Assembly (NCBI GenBank): GCA_937868795.1
Contig: CALMNM010000153.1
Span: forward strand, 1 to 64,000
Direction: 5' to 3'
DNA length: 64,000 nt
Source of the DNA: an uncultured Acholeplasma sp.
Lineage (GTDB): Bacteria; Bacillota_I; Bacilli_A; Acholeplasmatales; Acholeplasmataceae
In this document: one piece after another, positions 34,949-44,118 of the stretch
Numbering within the stretch: the stretch's first letter is position 1
Layout of the letters: each line of letters opens with the position of its first letter
Notes under the pieces: generated by a model
The model's input: only the letters and a program-made list of their open reading frames with translations
Database searches by the model: none
Told to the model about the DNA's origin: nothing
Position numbers and translations under genes: made by a program

Positions 34949-37282
34949 TTAAGTGTGAAGGTGTTGAATATGCTTAGCCAAGCTAGTCACTTCTTCGAAT
35001 AATATCTTTAGATTGTCTTCCATGTGAATCAGAAGGTTTTGCTTAGCCTCTTCGAGCATTCGATTGAGGACCCACACGGCACGTTTTCCACTGACATATG
35101 CACATGAACCTTTAAAGTAGTGTACCGCTTGAATGATGTCTTCTTTATTTTTTCCAATTATCGCAGTTTCTATTTGCTTTAAATCTTTCGCATATTCCTT
35201 CAAGAAGATTGAAAGGACTTCAGATGCAATACTTTCAGAACCTTCAAAACGTTTATGAAAATCTTGTTCATCCCATGTGAAGAGATCATCAGGCACGTGT
35301 AAAACATCTTGTGTTTGCATATATTTACGCAAAATTTGTTTTAAATGATCCATGTTGATTGGTTTAAAAATGACATCATTGATCTTGGCTGATTTTTTTA
35401 GATCATAATCATTAAAGTAAGCATTCGCGGTGACAGCAACAATGGTGATCTTTTCAAAGTTTTTTCCTAAAGATCGAATACGTCGTGTCGTCTCTATCCC
35501 ATCCATGACAGGCATTTGAATATCCATCAATATGAGATCAACAGTTTCTCTTTTAACCATTTCTATCGCTTTTTCACCGCTTTCAGCGAGCAAGACATCG
35601 ATGCCTTCCTTGATGAGAATGGATTCTAAAGCAATCCGGTTTAACCGATTATCATCCACCACTAATGCAGTCCCATGTAACACAACACCATAGGAACGAT
35701 CATCATTTGTCTTGGTATGTTGCAGTTGAGCATGACTCATCTTATGCATCAATACTGTACGTGAGAATGGGGATTCGATGATGATATCGATTTTTCTTGA
35801 TTGGCGTAATATCGGGTGATCAAAGACCATCATCAAACATGATGGGGTTCCATAGGTTTCCTTATATTGATCGATATCTTCCATCGTTTTGATCTTATGA
35901 TCCAGCATAATAAAATCGACTTTATGTCCATCATACTGATCGATTGGAAGCACATGCGCTCCCATTGAGGAAAGTGCATCGATGAGTTGTTTTTCCTCTC
36001 CTGATTCACTCATCCACAGGACTCGCTTTTGATGAGTTGCTGAAAAGTCCATCGGACTACCCTTTTGAAGAGGGATATCGATTGTAAATGTGGATCCTTG
36101 ATTCAATGTGCTATCGACAGTAATTTGTCCTTTCAATAGATCAACCCAACGTTTGACAATGGGTAAGCCCAACCCTGCACCCTGATATTGACGTTGGGAG
36201 GTCATATCCACTTGAAAGAAAGGATCATAGAGTTGACCCATATGTTCATAAGCAATCCCAATTCCTGTATCTTTGATATGAATACGGATGGTATGAGGTT
36301 CATCAGAAATGCGTTCAATCAAGCACGTGATACTGCCTGTTTGGGTAAATTTGATCGCATTGTCAATAAGCTGAGTGAGGATTTGTCTTAGTTTAATGAC
36401 ATCCCCTACAAGATCATAATTGATACGATAATCAAACTTGAAGATAAACTCCAACCCTTTTTGATCGAGTAATCGCTTGTATGAGCGGTAAATTCTTAAG
36501 ACCTCTTCTTCCATGTTAAAAGCAAACAATTCAACATGCGTTTCGGATTCATATGGCATTATGTCTAACAAATGATCAATTAAGGTGTTTAAACCTTCAC
36601 TGGCCTCTTGACCTAAACGAAGATAAGATCTTTGTTCTTCTGTAAGTTCTGTGGTCGATAACAAATAAAGCGCATGATGAATGCCACCAAGAGGAGTTTT
36701 CATTTCATGTGACATATTTTGCATAAAGTTTGTTTGTATGAATGGAAGGGTATTTTTCTTTGAAGTCATCTGCCGTTGTCTATAAAATGCGTCTTGATAT
36801 ACTTTTGCAATCATGGATAAACTAGATTCATTTACAGACGATTGACTTTGTGACATGCGGATGTTTTCTAATAAGAGAAAGCCAAAACAGAGATTTTCAT
36901 GCATAAGTGGTATCATGATGGCTGATTTGGTTAAGTAATCAGAAAAGAATGCTTGAGAATTTTTTCGGTTCAGGTGTTCAATGTCCTCGATAATGGTCAT
37001 CTTACCTTGTTGATGAAATGCTTTCCAAGGGAAATCATCCTCATGTTGGATAAGATAAATATGGGTGTTTCGACTCATGACACCTACATGACACCATTGA
37101 ACACTTACGCGAATCGAGGTCATTGATTCATCATAGATCATGATACTTGCTCTGTCCATATGATAAAACAAACAAAGATCGCCTAAGGTTTCTTTCATTG
37201 CACTAAAAAAATGATCGGTGCTGGTATCAATCATGGTTTCGGTTATCTTGATGATGAGGTCTTGAGATGATAACGAGGGCAC
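34949..37282 (-). CDS. Soluble hybrid histidine kinase (GAF-HisKA-HATPase-REC-REC-HPt)
   Basis: The 777-residue protein has no membrane segment. Order: GAF-like sensor (about 20-170), HisKA with phospho-His in NMSHEMKTPLGG, HATPase (LIDNAIKFTQ, DTGIGI, GAGLGLPIV), a degenerate receiver (about 415-520) lacking the usual acidic pocket, a full receiver (VVDDNRLNR, phospho-Asp in LILMDIQMPVMDG) and a C-terminal HPt domain with VHYFKGSCAYVSG. The start is GTG. No separate response regulator or output gene is adjacent, so the phosphorelay target is unknown. Predicted cytoplasmic sensing of a small ligand or redox state is inference. Confidence 0.88.
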   Translation of the reverse strand: MPSLSSQDLIIKITETMIDTSTDHFFSAMKETLGDLCLFYHMDRASIMIYDESMTSIRVSVQWCHVGVMSRNTHIYLIQHEDDFPWKAFHQQGKMTIIEDIEHLNRKNSQAFFSDYLTKSAIMIPLMHENLCFGFLLLENIRMSQSQSSVNESSLSMIAKVYQDAFYRQRQMTSKKNTLPFIQTNFMQNMSHEMKTPLGGIHHALYLLSTTELTEEQRSYLRLGQEASEGLNTLIDHLLDIMPYESETHVELFAFNMEEEVLRIYRSYKRLLDQKGLEFIFKFDYRINYDLVGDVIKLRQILTQLIDNAIKFTQTGSITCLIERISDEPHTIRIHIKDTGIGIAYEHMGQLYDPFFQVDMTSQRQYQGAGLGLPIVKRWVDLLKGQITVDSTLNQGSTFTIDIPLQKGSPMDFSATHQKRVLWMSESGEEKQLIDALSSMGAHVLPIDQYDGHKVDFIMLDHKIKTMEDIDQYKETYGTPSCLMMVFDHPILRQSRKIDIIIESPFSRTVLMHKMSHAQLQHTKTNDDRSYGVVLHGTALVVDDNRLNRIALESILIKEGIDVLLAESGEKAIEMVKRETVDLILMDIQMPVMDGIETTRRIRSLGKNFEKITIVAVTANAYFNDYDLKKSAKINDVIFKPINMDHLKQILRKYMQTQDVLHVPDDLFTWDEQDFHKRFEGSESIASEVLSIFLKEYAKDLKQIETAIIGKNKEDIIQAVHYFKGSCAYVSGKRAVWVLNRMLEEAKQNLLIHMEDNLKILFEEVTSLAKHIQHLHT

Positions 37283-37370
37283 TGGACCACTTCCTTTATG
37301 GGATAAGCTCTTAATTTAATTATAGCCGATAAAAAAGAAAAACAACATGTCTTTCTTCTTTATAAAAAGA

Positions 37371-37390
37371 AAAGGGAATGATTTCCCCTT
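37371..37390 (-). terminator. Terminator after the PgpA-like gene
   Basis: AAAGGGAA / TTCCCCTT stem with TGAT loop, then a T-rich tract on the minus strand; overlaps the stop codon. Confidence 0.7.
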
Positions 37391-37910
37391 ATAGGTTTGC
37401 GAAGCGATGAGCAATCGATGATGCTGCTGCTGCAGCGATGGCTCCTACGATATCATCTAAAAATGTGTTACAGCGACCACCTTTTTTTCCTTCTTCATCA
37501 AGTCGACCAATAATGCCTGGTTTCACTTTATCAACATAACCAAAATTGGTAAATCCAATGGATCCGTAGACATTGACAATCGATAATGCTAAAACTTCAT
37601 CAATGCCATAAAGTCCGTAATCATTATTGAGCATCGATAATAGGGGTTCCGAAAGTTTGTTTTGTTCTGCTAATATATCTAATTCAAGACCTGTTAAAAT
37701 GGCATGTTGAACTTCACGCTTCATGACGACACGTTTGACATGTTCAAGACAAAGTTCAAAGGTGAGTTGAGGAATATATTTTTTCTGAAGATCTAAGGTA
37801 ATCTGTGCCATGTCTTCAAGAATCACGCCTCGTGCTTCGAGTCGTTTGACGACAACATCGTATTTTTCTAAATCATTAAGGCGATTGGTATCTGCGTTTT
37901 GTGTGTTCAT
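37389..37910 (-). CDS. Phosphatidylglycerophosphatase A-like protein (YpjQ family)
   Basis: The 173-residue protein fits the PgpA/YpjQ family: an N-terminal helical part (VKRLEARGVILEDMAQI), then YGIDEVLALSIVNVYGSIGFTNFGYVDK and the C-terminal NTFLDDIVGAIAAAAASSIAHR with conserved acidic residues. True PgpA makes phosphatidylglycerol from its phosphate; the YpjQ branch is soluble and less well studied, so activity is not certain. AGGAGGG precedes the ATG. It is a single gene with its own terminator. Confidence 0.8.
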   Translation of the reverse strand: MNTQNADTNRLNDLEKYDVVVKRLEARGVILEDMAQITLDLQKKYIPQLTFELCLEHVKRVVMKREVQHAILTGLELDILAEQNKLSEPLLSMLNNDYGLYGIDEVLALSIVNVYGSIGFTNFGYVDKVKPGIIGRLDEEGKKGGRCNTFLDDIVGAIAAAAASSIAHRFANL

Positions 37911-37978
37911 AGTATCTTTTCCCTCCTGAGGTGGTAAACATTATTATACGTCGATTTACATCAATAAACAAGATAAAA

Positions 37979-38002
37979 AATGATGGAAAATCCACCATCA
38001 TT
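37979..38002 (-). terminator. Terminator after yerC-like gene
   Basis: AATGATGG / CCATCATT stem with an eight-base loop and T6 downstream on the minus strand; it overlaps the stop codon. Confidence 0.75.
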
Positions 38003-38294
38003 TATTTCTTATCTTTTTCAAAATGAGTTTATATCCATCCGCACCATAAGATAGGGCACGATTCACGCGAGAAATGGTCGCTGTCGAGGCATGCGTTTCT
38101 TGAGTGATGTGCGCATACGAGATGTGATCATCAAGAAGTAAAGCCACTCTGATTCGTTGTCCCAAATCCTGAAGTTCATTCACAGTGCATAGATCTTCAA
38201 AAAAACGATAACATTCTTCTTTGTTTTCGAGAGCTAAAATGGCATCAAAAAGTAAATCCAAATCTTGACTTTGAAACTTTGATTGATAACTCAT
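37998..38294 (-). CDS. TrpR-like DNA-binding protein (YerC/YecD family)
   Basis: The 98-residue protein is all helical. It shows the family core FEDLCTVNELQDLGQRIRVALLL and a helix-turn-helix HITQETHASTATISRVNRAL. Members resemble the Trp repressor fold; targets are mostly unknown. It is 10 bases downstream of the PI-PLC-like gene and shares its transcript, with AAGGAGG before the ATG. Confidence 0.88.
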   Translation of the reverse strand: MSYQSKFQSQDLDLLFDAILALENKEECYRFFEDLCTVNELQDLGQRIRVALLLDDHISYAHITQETHASTATISRVNRALSYGADGYKLILKKIRNK

Positions 38295-38304
38295 AGTGTC
38301 CTCC

Positions 38305-39402
38305 TTAAGTCGTGAAACGAATGATCATGTATCCACCAAGATCTATCATGTCATCATCATTTAAATCTTTCCGTCCAGACGTAAAGTCAGAGGTTAAGAT
38401 TTGTGCACCGCTCGATAGTGCAGCCATATAACGACTTTGATCGAAGATGAGGGAGTCATCAATACGGGTTCTTACGATATAGCCTTGTTCAACTAATGAT
38501 TGGATCGATTCGACATCTACATCGTTGTGAACGATGAAGGACGCATAATCATGCTCGAGATCATCTGCGTATGAACCGATGAACATCGCTTGGGTTTCCA
38601 TTGAAGGATCGATGGCTTCATAACGATCGTTAAACTCTGAAGGGTGAAGAACAATGATGATTTTTCCTAGCATATCCTGAATGCTTGGCCAACCGATAGT
38701 GGTCACTGTCTCTTTGACAGTTAAGTCACCTATCATAAGATCATTCGGTTGATATAAATGATCACCTAGTTGATCTTTGATCAATTGATCAAGTTGTAGC
38801 AATTCCTCGGTTTCAATTTGTTGTAGAGCATGATCAAGAATCATCCAATCTGTTTTAACTTCAATCAAAAGGATGATTGGGATATGCACAGGATTATTTT
38901 CTGAGTATAATCTCATTTCTTCTAATGCAAGAGCAAAATTAGGTGCGACACTCGAATTATCAACGAGAGGAACGTGAGTCAACATAAACGAATCCTTTCG
39001 TTTGCGAACATCAAATTCCATACTGCGTATCCCAAGTTGTAGTTGATCAGTAATGGACTGATAACTATATTTTAAAGCTCTGGCTTCATCAAATGAGTCA
39101 CCCAAACCAACAAATAGCCGACCTAAGGATGTGCTCATCCCTTTATAACTGTTATGGCTCGCAAGAATTTGAATATCATTGAGTTTGATCGTCGGATCAT
39201 AAAGATCAAAATCGACAAATTGTTCATCATTGATCTCAACGTACTCATTATCCGAATACATCTCATCGATCCGTTTCATATGTTGAGTTTGAACAATTGA
39301 ATCAAAGATTTTCACAGAAAAAAGACGTGAGATAATAATCACAACCAAAGCAATAAGTGATAAAACGATAATCAGTGAAATTTTCGCGATTTTTTTGACC
39401 AT
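38305..39402 (-). CDS. Membrane-anchored PI-PLC-like (Ca-dependent phosphoinositide PLC) protein
   Basis: The 365-residue protein starts with a membrane anchor (residues ~6-28, ISLIIVLSLIALVVIIISRLF). The outside part has the PLC-like TIM-barrel features LASHNSYKG, LGIRSMEFDVRKR, FMLTHVPL and LLIEVKTDW, as in the PI-PLC-C1 family. It may cleave phosphodiester head groups of lipids outside the cell. Substrate is not established for bacterial members. It lies between the nucleotidyltransferase gene (24 bases upstream) and the yerC-like gene. Confidence 0.78.
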   Translation of the reverse strand: MVKKIAKISLIIVLSLIALVVIIISRLFSVKIFDSIVQTQHMKRIDEMYSDNEYVEINDEQFVDFDLYDPTIKLNDIQILASHNSYKGMSTSLGRLFVGLGDSFDEARALKYSYQSITDQLQLGIRSMEFDVRKRKDSFMLTHVPLVDNSSVAPNFALALEEMRLYSENNPVHIPIILLIEVKTDWMILDHALQQIETEELLQLDQLIKDQLGDHLYQPNDLMIGDLTVKETVTTIGWPSIQDMLGKIIIVLHPSEFNDRYEAIDPSMETQAMFIGSYADDLEHDYASFIVHNDVDVESIQSLVEQGYIVRTRIDDSLIFDQSRYMAALSSGAQILTSDFTSGRKDLNDDDMIDLGGYMIIRFTT

Positions 39403-39425
39403 AATTTTCTCCTAATGATAAATAT

Positions 39426-40208
39426 TTAGATATCTTCTTGTTTTTTAAGTTGTTCAATCTGAAAACGGATTTCTTGAACAAAGGGAGCGTTTGCTTGATA
39501 GATTGAAACAATCATATCCAAGATAGCCTCTGCTGAGTTTGCTAGATGACGATAACCTTGTAGCATAAGAGGGATCTTTGGGTTTAACGTAGGGTATCTT
39601 AATTCAAAACGACGTTCTAGATTAAAGGGGTCCTTCATGGCCTTTTCCTCTTTGACAAAAAGGTGCATGACCGACATAAGATTGGTAAACGCATAAGATT
39701 CGATGAAACGCAAGGCAGATAGCTTTTCGCCACGTTGCGCTCGTAAAACACCGACATAGAGATTCGTTAATGCCTCATTTAATCGATAATCGGCATCAGT
39801 ATATTCGATCGGTACAATTTTCCCTTTTTTTTCAAGGAGATGAGGTTCATCATAGTTGTTTCTTTTCCACACCAATCTTCCTTCATTTTGGGTTACATGA
39901 GCCATTTCACTACGTCCAAAAACCGCAAATTCGCCATAAATGCCATCCTGATACATGAATTTATACCCATCATTGGTGTTTTTAAAGATATAGGCGAGCG
40001 GATATACATCTTCTAACCAAAAGAGCGAATCGATGAATTTATTTTTCTGATCGTCTTCAACGACAACAAAAAAATCCAGGTCGGAATAGTCATCCAATCG
40101 AGCTAGTTCGACCCCTACCGATCCATGACCAATCAAGGCAAGTGTGTTAGGATATTTCTTCAAGCTTTCACCAATCGCGTCCAAACGCTTTAACAGTTTA
40201 TCATTCAA
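39426..40208 (-). CDS. Nucleotidyltransferase-domain protein
   Basis: The 260-residue protein carries the polymerase-beta-type motif GHGSVGVELARLDDYSDLDFFVV with the metal-binding Asp pair SDLDF. A helical C-terminal half follows, as in aminoglycoside adenylyltransferase-like proteins; the acceptor is unknown. The best start is TTG at 40208, with GAGG eight bases upstream. The frame extends upstream across the TATAAT at 40227-40232, so that extension would be untranscribed. Confidence 0.75.
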   Translation of the reverse strand: MNDKLLKRLDAIGESLKKYPNTLALIGHGSVGVELARLDDYSDLDFFVVVEDDQKNKFIDSLFWLEDVYPLAYIFKNTNDGYKFMYQDGIYGEFAVFGRSEMAHVTQNEGRLVWKRNNYDEPHLLEKKGKIVPIEYTDADYRLNEALTNLYVGVLRAQRGEKLSALRFIESYAFTNLMSVMHLFVKEEKAMKDPFNLERRFELRYPTLNPKIPLMLQGYRHLANSAEAILDMIVSIYQANAPFVQEIRFQIEQLKKQEDI

Positions 40209-40226
40209 AAGTAACACCTCGATACT

Positions 40227-40232
40227 ATTATA
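40227..40232 (-). promoter_or_regulatory. -10 box of the nucleotidyltransferase-PLC-yerC operon
   Basis: TATAAT on the minus strand, 19 bases before the TTG start; this position decides the start choice. Confidence 0.5.
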
Positions 40233-40265
40233 ACGCAAAAGAGCAAACTATCTACCGTTTGTTGG

Positions 40266-40294
40266 TTGCTTGTTCTATCATAACATCATATAAT
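40266..40294 (+). promoter_or_regulatory. Promoter of the CDGSH gene
   Basis: TTGCTT (40266-40271), 17-base spacer, TATAAT (40289-40294), then GGAGGG and the ATG. Confidence 0.65.
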
Positions 40295-40312
40295 GAAATT
40301 GGAGGGATTACT

Positions 40313-40552
40313 ATGCGCCATGGATTTTCTATCACTCGTCATCCACATCGAGTCGAACTCAAAGCGAAAACAGAGTATCTTTTCTGTCGCTGTGGAAAAA
40401 GTGATACACAACCTTTTTGTGATCAACGGAGTCATCGTTATACCGAGGAAGTTCCCTTAACCTTTTCGGTTGAAGTGGACGGATGGTATTACCTATGCGG
40501 GTGTAAAAAATCGAAACATAAACCCTTTTGTGATGGTACACATAAAGAATAG
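40313..40552 (+). CDS. Dual CDGSH iron-sulfur protein
   Basis: The 79-residue protein consists of two CDGSH motifs in tandem: CRCGKSDTQPFCDQRSH and CGCKKSKHKPFCDGTH. Each supplies three Cys and one His for a 2Fe-2S cluster, as in the Miner2-type small CDGSH proteins. Its partners are unknown; redox or cluster transfer roles are known for relatives. GGAGGG precedes the ATG at 40313. It is a single gene with a strong terminator. Confidence 0.92.
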   Translation: MRHGFSITRHPHRVELKAKTEYLFCRCGKSDTQPFCDQRSHRYTEEVPLTFSVEVDGWYYLCGCKKSKHKPFCDGTHKE

Positions 40553-40576
40553 GAACTCAATCGAGTTCCTTTTTTA
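40551..40576 (+). terminator. Terminator after the CDGSH gene
   Basis: AGGAACTC / GAGTTCCT stem with AATC loop, then T5-6 on the plus strand; also separates the convergent glycosyltransferase gene. Confidence 0.8.
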
Positions 40577-41729
40577 TCTTTTCAAGATACCGATGGTAAG
40601 CCAGCATACTCACATCTTTCCACGTCTTATAAAGATCATGAAATGCGGTCTCCTTAACCTTTTGATAAATCTTCGGTTGTTTAAAGATTTTTATGATCGT
40701 TTCGGCATAATCTTTAGGATCATCTTTGGCAAGATAACCATTCACTTGATCGGTGATCATAGATGAGGTCGCTGTGCCTTCAATGAATAACGTTGGTGTC
40801 TTTTGACTTGCTGCTTCGATTTGAACAAGTGAAGATGAATCGTAGAGGGATGGAAATAGGAATAAATCAGCGATGGCAAAATGATGAGCAATCATCATAC
40901 GATCTGTTATTTTACCTAAAAATATCATGTGATCATTTAATCCAAATTTCTTCATTGACTTTTTTAGTGCATCCTCGTGAGGTCCCGTACCGATGACTAT
41001 CATTTTAAATGGGAATGCTTTTAAGCGTAAACTATAAAGCGCACTCATTAAGAAATCGAGATTTTTAACTATATCTAGTCTACCAACATATAAAAAGACT
41101 TTTTCCTGTGGTTTAATCTGATAGGTCAACTTAAGCTTTTGTAAGTCAGATAGGTTAGTCACCGGCATAAGATCTGTCGCATTTTCCATGACCAAGGGTA
41201 AGCGATTGGCCCCAAATGAATAATAAAGATTCGCAATAGCTTGATTCACTGCCCACAACTCATCGCAACGATTAAAAACTGAAAGAATTTCTTTAACCGC
41301 AAGTTCAGTGAGTACCTTAGATTTTGTACGTTCATAGATATCCTTTTGGTATTGAGAATGGAGCGTACCAATGATGGGAATCCCTCGCTTTTTGGCATAG
41401 GTGATGCCAATCTTTCCCATGGTAAATGGTGAATGAATGTGAACGATATCGAGATTGAGTTGATTGAGTTGTTTGCGAAAATTGCGATCAATCAAAGGCA
41501 ATGAAAGATCATAATCTGTAAAGGGAATATGTAGATGCTTACTTCTTAACACGTGGTATGGACATTGATCCTGATATGATTTATCCTGTGCTCTTGGTGC
41601 AAATACATAGACATCTGCGACATTCATCAATTGTCTTGCATACTGATCAACCACCATGATAACACCATCAATCATAGGGAAAAAAGCATCAATAAAAAAA
41701 CCAATTTTTAAACGATTAGTCTGATTCAT
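40557..41729 (-). CDS. GT4-family glycosyltransferase, probably glycolipid synthesis
   Basis: The 390-residue protein is a GT-B enzyme: N-domain IGFFIDAFFPMIDGV and HIHSPFTMGKIG, C-domain LYVGRLDIVKNLDFLM and the nucleotide-sugar motif LFPSLYDSSSLVQIEAAS. The pattern is close to diacylglycerol glucosyltransferases that make membrane glycolipids in Acholeplasma and Gram-positives, but acceptor specificity cannot be read from sequence. AAGGAGG precedes the ATG, 11 bases after the U32 gene. It is last in a six-gene operon that starts with the DUF554 gene. Confidence 0.83.
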   Translation of the reverse strand: MNQTNRLKIGFFIDAFFPMIDGVIMVVDQYARQLMNVADVYVFAPRAQDKSYQDQCPYHVLRSKHLHIPFTDYDLSLPLIDRNFRKQLNQLNLDIVHIHSPFTMGKIGITYAKKRGIPIIGTLHSQYQKDIYERTKSKVLTELAVKEILSVFNRCDELWAVNQAIANLYYSFGANRLPLVMENATDLMPVTNLSDLQKLKLTYQIKPQEKVFLYVGRLDIVKNLDFLMSALYSLRLKAFPFKMIVIGTGPHEDALKKSMKKFGLNDHMIFLGKITDRMMIAHHFAIADLFLFPSLYDSSSLVQIEAASQKTPTLFIEGTATSSMITDQVNGYLAKDDPKDYAETIIKIFKQPKIYQKVKETAFHDLYKTWKDVSMLAYHRYLEKIKKELD

Positions 41730-41740
41730 CGTCGGCCTCC

Positions 41741-44047
41741 TTAAGCGATAAAACGACCTGTATTGGTCTTTTTATCTCCGACATCAACCTTCTCATTTCT
41801 CGCTTTTTGAAACTGTTCGATGATATTGTCGACTTCTTCTTTTGTTTCAATCGTAAAGTTCAAACGGAAGGTTAAAGGTAATTCTATCATCTCGTAGAGA
41901 TAACTAAAAAGATTTAATGGTTTTGAATGTAGAAGGCGCAAATTACAATGGCCATCATTAATCAGAGGAAAACGCAATCCAATACGGTCTTCCAAATAAT
42001 ACTGCTTCTTCTCACAAAGATGGCAATCTGGTTTTGTTTTATATGTCTTTGCAATCGGACAATATTTTGTAATCATCAATTCTTCACGACCATAGACGAC
42101 AAGTTCTAAGTTAGGTTGATAGCCGAATTGACTTTCAAATGTTTGATAGAGTTGCATAATGCGTTGTTTGGACACTTCAGGGGATAAGGTAATTCGTTTA
42201 GCTCCCTGTTGATGGAGAAGGTGGATAGAGTAACTGTTGGTGATATTGAGTGCTTCATCGGTGATAAGTTCATGTCCTTGATTGGCATAGAGGAGTCCCA
42301 TCTCTTGAACAAGTGCTTTCTCCTTAATGGATGATGCGTAGGTTTGAATTCTTTTTTTCACAGGAATGATAGACGAATCCTGAACATCAAGAATATCTTC
42401 AACATAAATGATGGGCACATGTTTTTGTTTTGCAGCTTCATATTGCTCAGGTGTTCTTACTTTGACCGCCCATAATCCTTGATCATGGCTTATATCAGGA
42501 ATGGATGTTTGTGTTTGTGGATGAATCTGGCGTGGTTGTCTTTGTGTACGTAAACGACTCAATTCTTCCACTGCTTTCCGTCTGAGATCATTCAAATGAG
42601 CGATGGGTAAAAAGCAAGATTCATCAGTATCAATATCAATATTTGTGATAAAGTAGGGAGTTCCTCCAAATTTACTCATTTGATCCGCTAATTTTTCCTT
42701 GGATAGCGGGGCATTTTTAGCACGTGTTAAAACATCGTCTGAAGTCACTGATACTTGATGTATCTCATCAGTAATCTCAAAGCATAAAGGCTGATCCACA
42801 AAAGCGATTACTTTCCCTTTTATAGGGATGAGTTTATAATCGGGTTCAAGATATTTTTTTAGGCTGTCTTCAAGACTTTCATCAAGCGTTTTTAGAACAA
42901 CAGAGCCAACAAAAACATCTTCCTGTAAGTCTAGTTTGATAATCGATCCTGGTTCCGCTGTTTTTACGAGATTATTGCCCATAAGAATACGTGAGACGAT
43001 GTTTCCAACATCTTTTTTACCTACAATACGATACCCATCATTGACAGAAAGGCGATCTGTTAATTTGATCGTCGCTTTGTGATCTCTCATTTCAATGACT
43101 TCACCTACTTGAATGCCCATATGGTTCGGTCGAAAATTCTGATTGATCTGATTGGGTTCCTCATCAAAAAGGTAACCCTTTGTATATTCACGATTGAATA
43201 CCTGTTTTAATTTCAAGATATCTTCATCAAGAGAAATCATCTTTTTATGCCATGTAGCATCAAGCACTTTTCGATAGGATAACACTGTCTGGACAACATA
43301 TTCGGGTTTGCGCATCCGTCCTTCAATTTTTAAAGAATCGATGTTCGCATCGATAAGTTCTCCCATGTGATCCAGCGTCATGAGATCTTTGGTGGACAGG
43401 AGGTAGGAACTATCAGATATTTTTTGATTCTCTTTGTAGAGAACATAGGGGAGTCGACACGGTTGTGCGCATTCGCCACGATTTCCTGAACGCCCACCAA
43501 TCATTGAACTCATCAAACATTGCCCAGAATAAGAAACACAGAGTGCTCCGTGAATAAAAACTTCAATTTCGATATCAACATGCTTTTTGATTTTCTTAAT
43601 GACGTCAATCGAGGTTTCTCGTGCCATGACAATGCGTTTGACACCACGTGATTTCAACCATAAAACTTGATCAATGGTATGGGTATTTGCTTGGGTAGAT
43701 ACATGAATATCAACATCTGGATAACGTTTAACAAATAGATCAATCATCCCTAAATCTTGCATAATAAACGCATCGACTTGATGGACTGCGAGCATATCTG
43801 CATAATTCAAAAGATCCTCGATTTCGTCATCAAAAATCACCGTATTGATCGCTACATAGACAAAAACACCACGCTCATGGGCATAGTGAATCATTTCTAT
43901 CAATGACGTTTCATCAAAATTATTTGCATACGCTCGGGCACCAAAACGTTTGCCAGCGAGATAAACCGCATTCGCACCTGCATTGATGGCACCGATAAGT
44001 GATTCTATACTTCCAGCTGGAGCAAGAATCTCTGGTTTTTTAATCAT
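41741..44047 (-). CDS. U32 peptidase-like protein, RlhA/YdcP type
   Basis: The 768-residue protein has the U32 fold: EILAPAGSIESLIGAINAGANAVYLAGKRFGAR at the start and the signature EVFIHGALCVSYSGQCLMS with cluster cysteines (GECAQPCRLPY). A DUF3656-like C-terminal half follows. Relatives such as E. coli RlhA hydroxylate 23S rRNA C2501 rather than cut collagen, so rRNA modification is the better guess; it is longer than RlhA (653). ATG 44047 has AGAGGTG upstream. Confidence 0.85.
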   Translation of the reverse strand: MIKKPEILAPAGSIESLIGAINAGANAVYLAGKRFGARAYANNFDETSLIEMIHYAHERGVFVYVAINTVIFDDEIEDLLNYADMLAVHQVDAFIMQDLGMIDLFVKRYPDVDIHVSTQANTHTIDQVLWLKSRGVKRIVMARETSIDVIKKIKKHVDIEIEVFIHGALCVSYSGQCLMSSMIGGRSGNRGECAQPCRLPYVLYKENQKISDSSYLLSTKDLMTLDHMGELIDANIDSLKIEGRMRKPEYVVQTVLSYRKVLDATWHKKMISLDEDILKLKQVFNREYTKGYLFDEEPNQINQNFRPNHMGIQVGEVIEMRDHKATIKLTDRLSVNDGYRIVGKKDVGNIVSRILMGNNLVKTAEPGSIIKLDLQEDVFVGSVVLKTLDESLEDSLKKYLEPDYKLIPIKGKVIAFVDQPLCFEITDEIHQVSVTSDDVLTRAKNAPLSKEKLADQMSKFGGTPYFITNIDIDTDESCFLPIAHLNDLRRKAVEELSRLRTQRQPRQIHPQTQTSIPDISHDQGLWAVKVRTPEQYEAAKQKHVPIIYVEDILDVQDSSIIPVKKRIQTYASSIKEKALVQEMGLLYANQGHELITDEALNITNSYSIHLLHQQGAKRITLSPEVSKQRIMQLYQTFESQFGYQPNLELVVYGREELMITKYCPIAKTYKTKPDCHLCEKKQYYLEDRIGLRFPLINDGHCNLRLLHSKPLNLFSYLYEMIELPLTFRLNFTIETKEEVDNIIEQFQKARNEKVDVGDKKTNTGRFIA

Positions 44048-44118
44048 GATACACCTCTGAAGAACCACTCATGATTATATCAAAAAGTTGATTAAAAAGA
44101 TGCATCTTCAATAAATTA

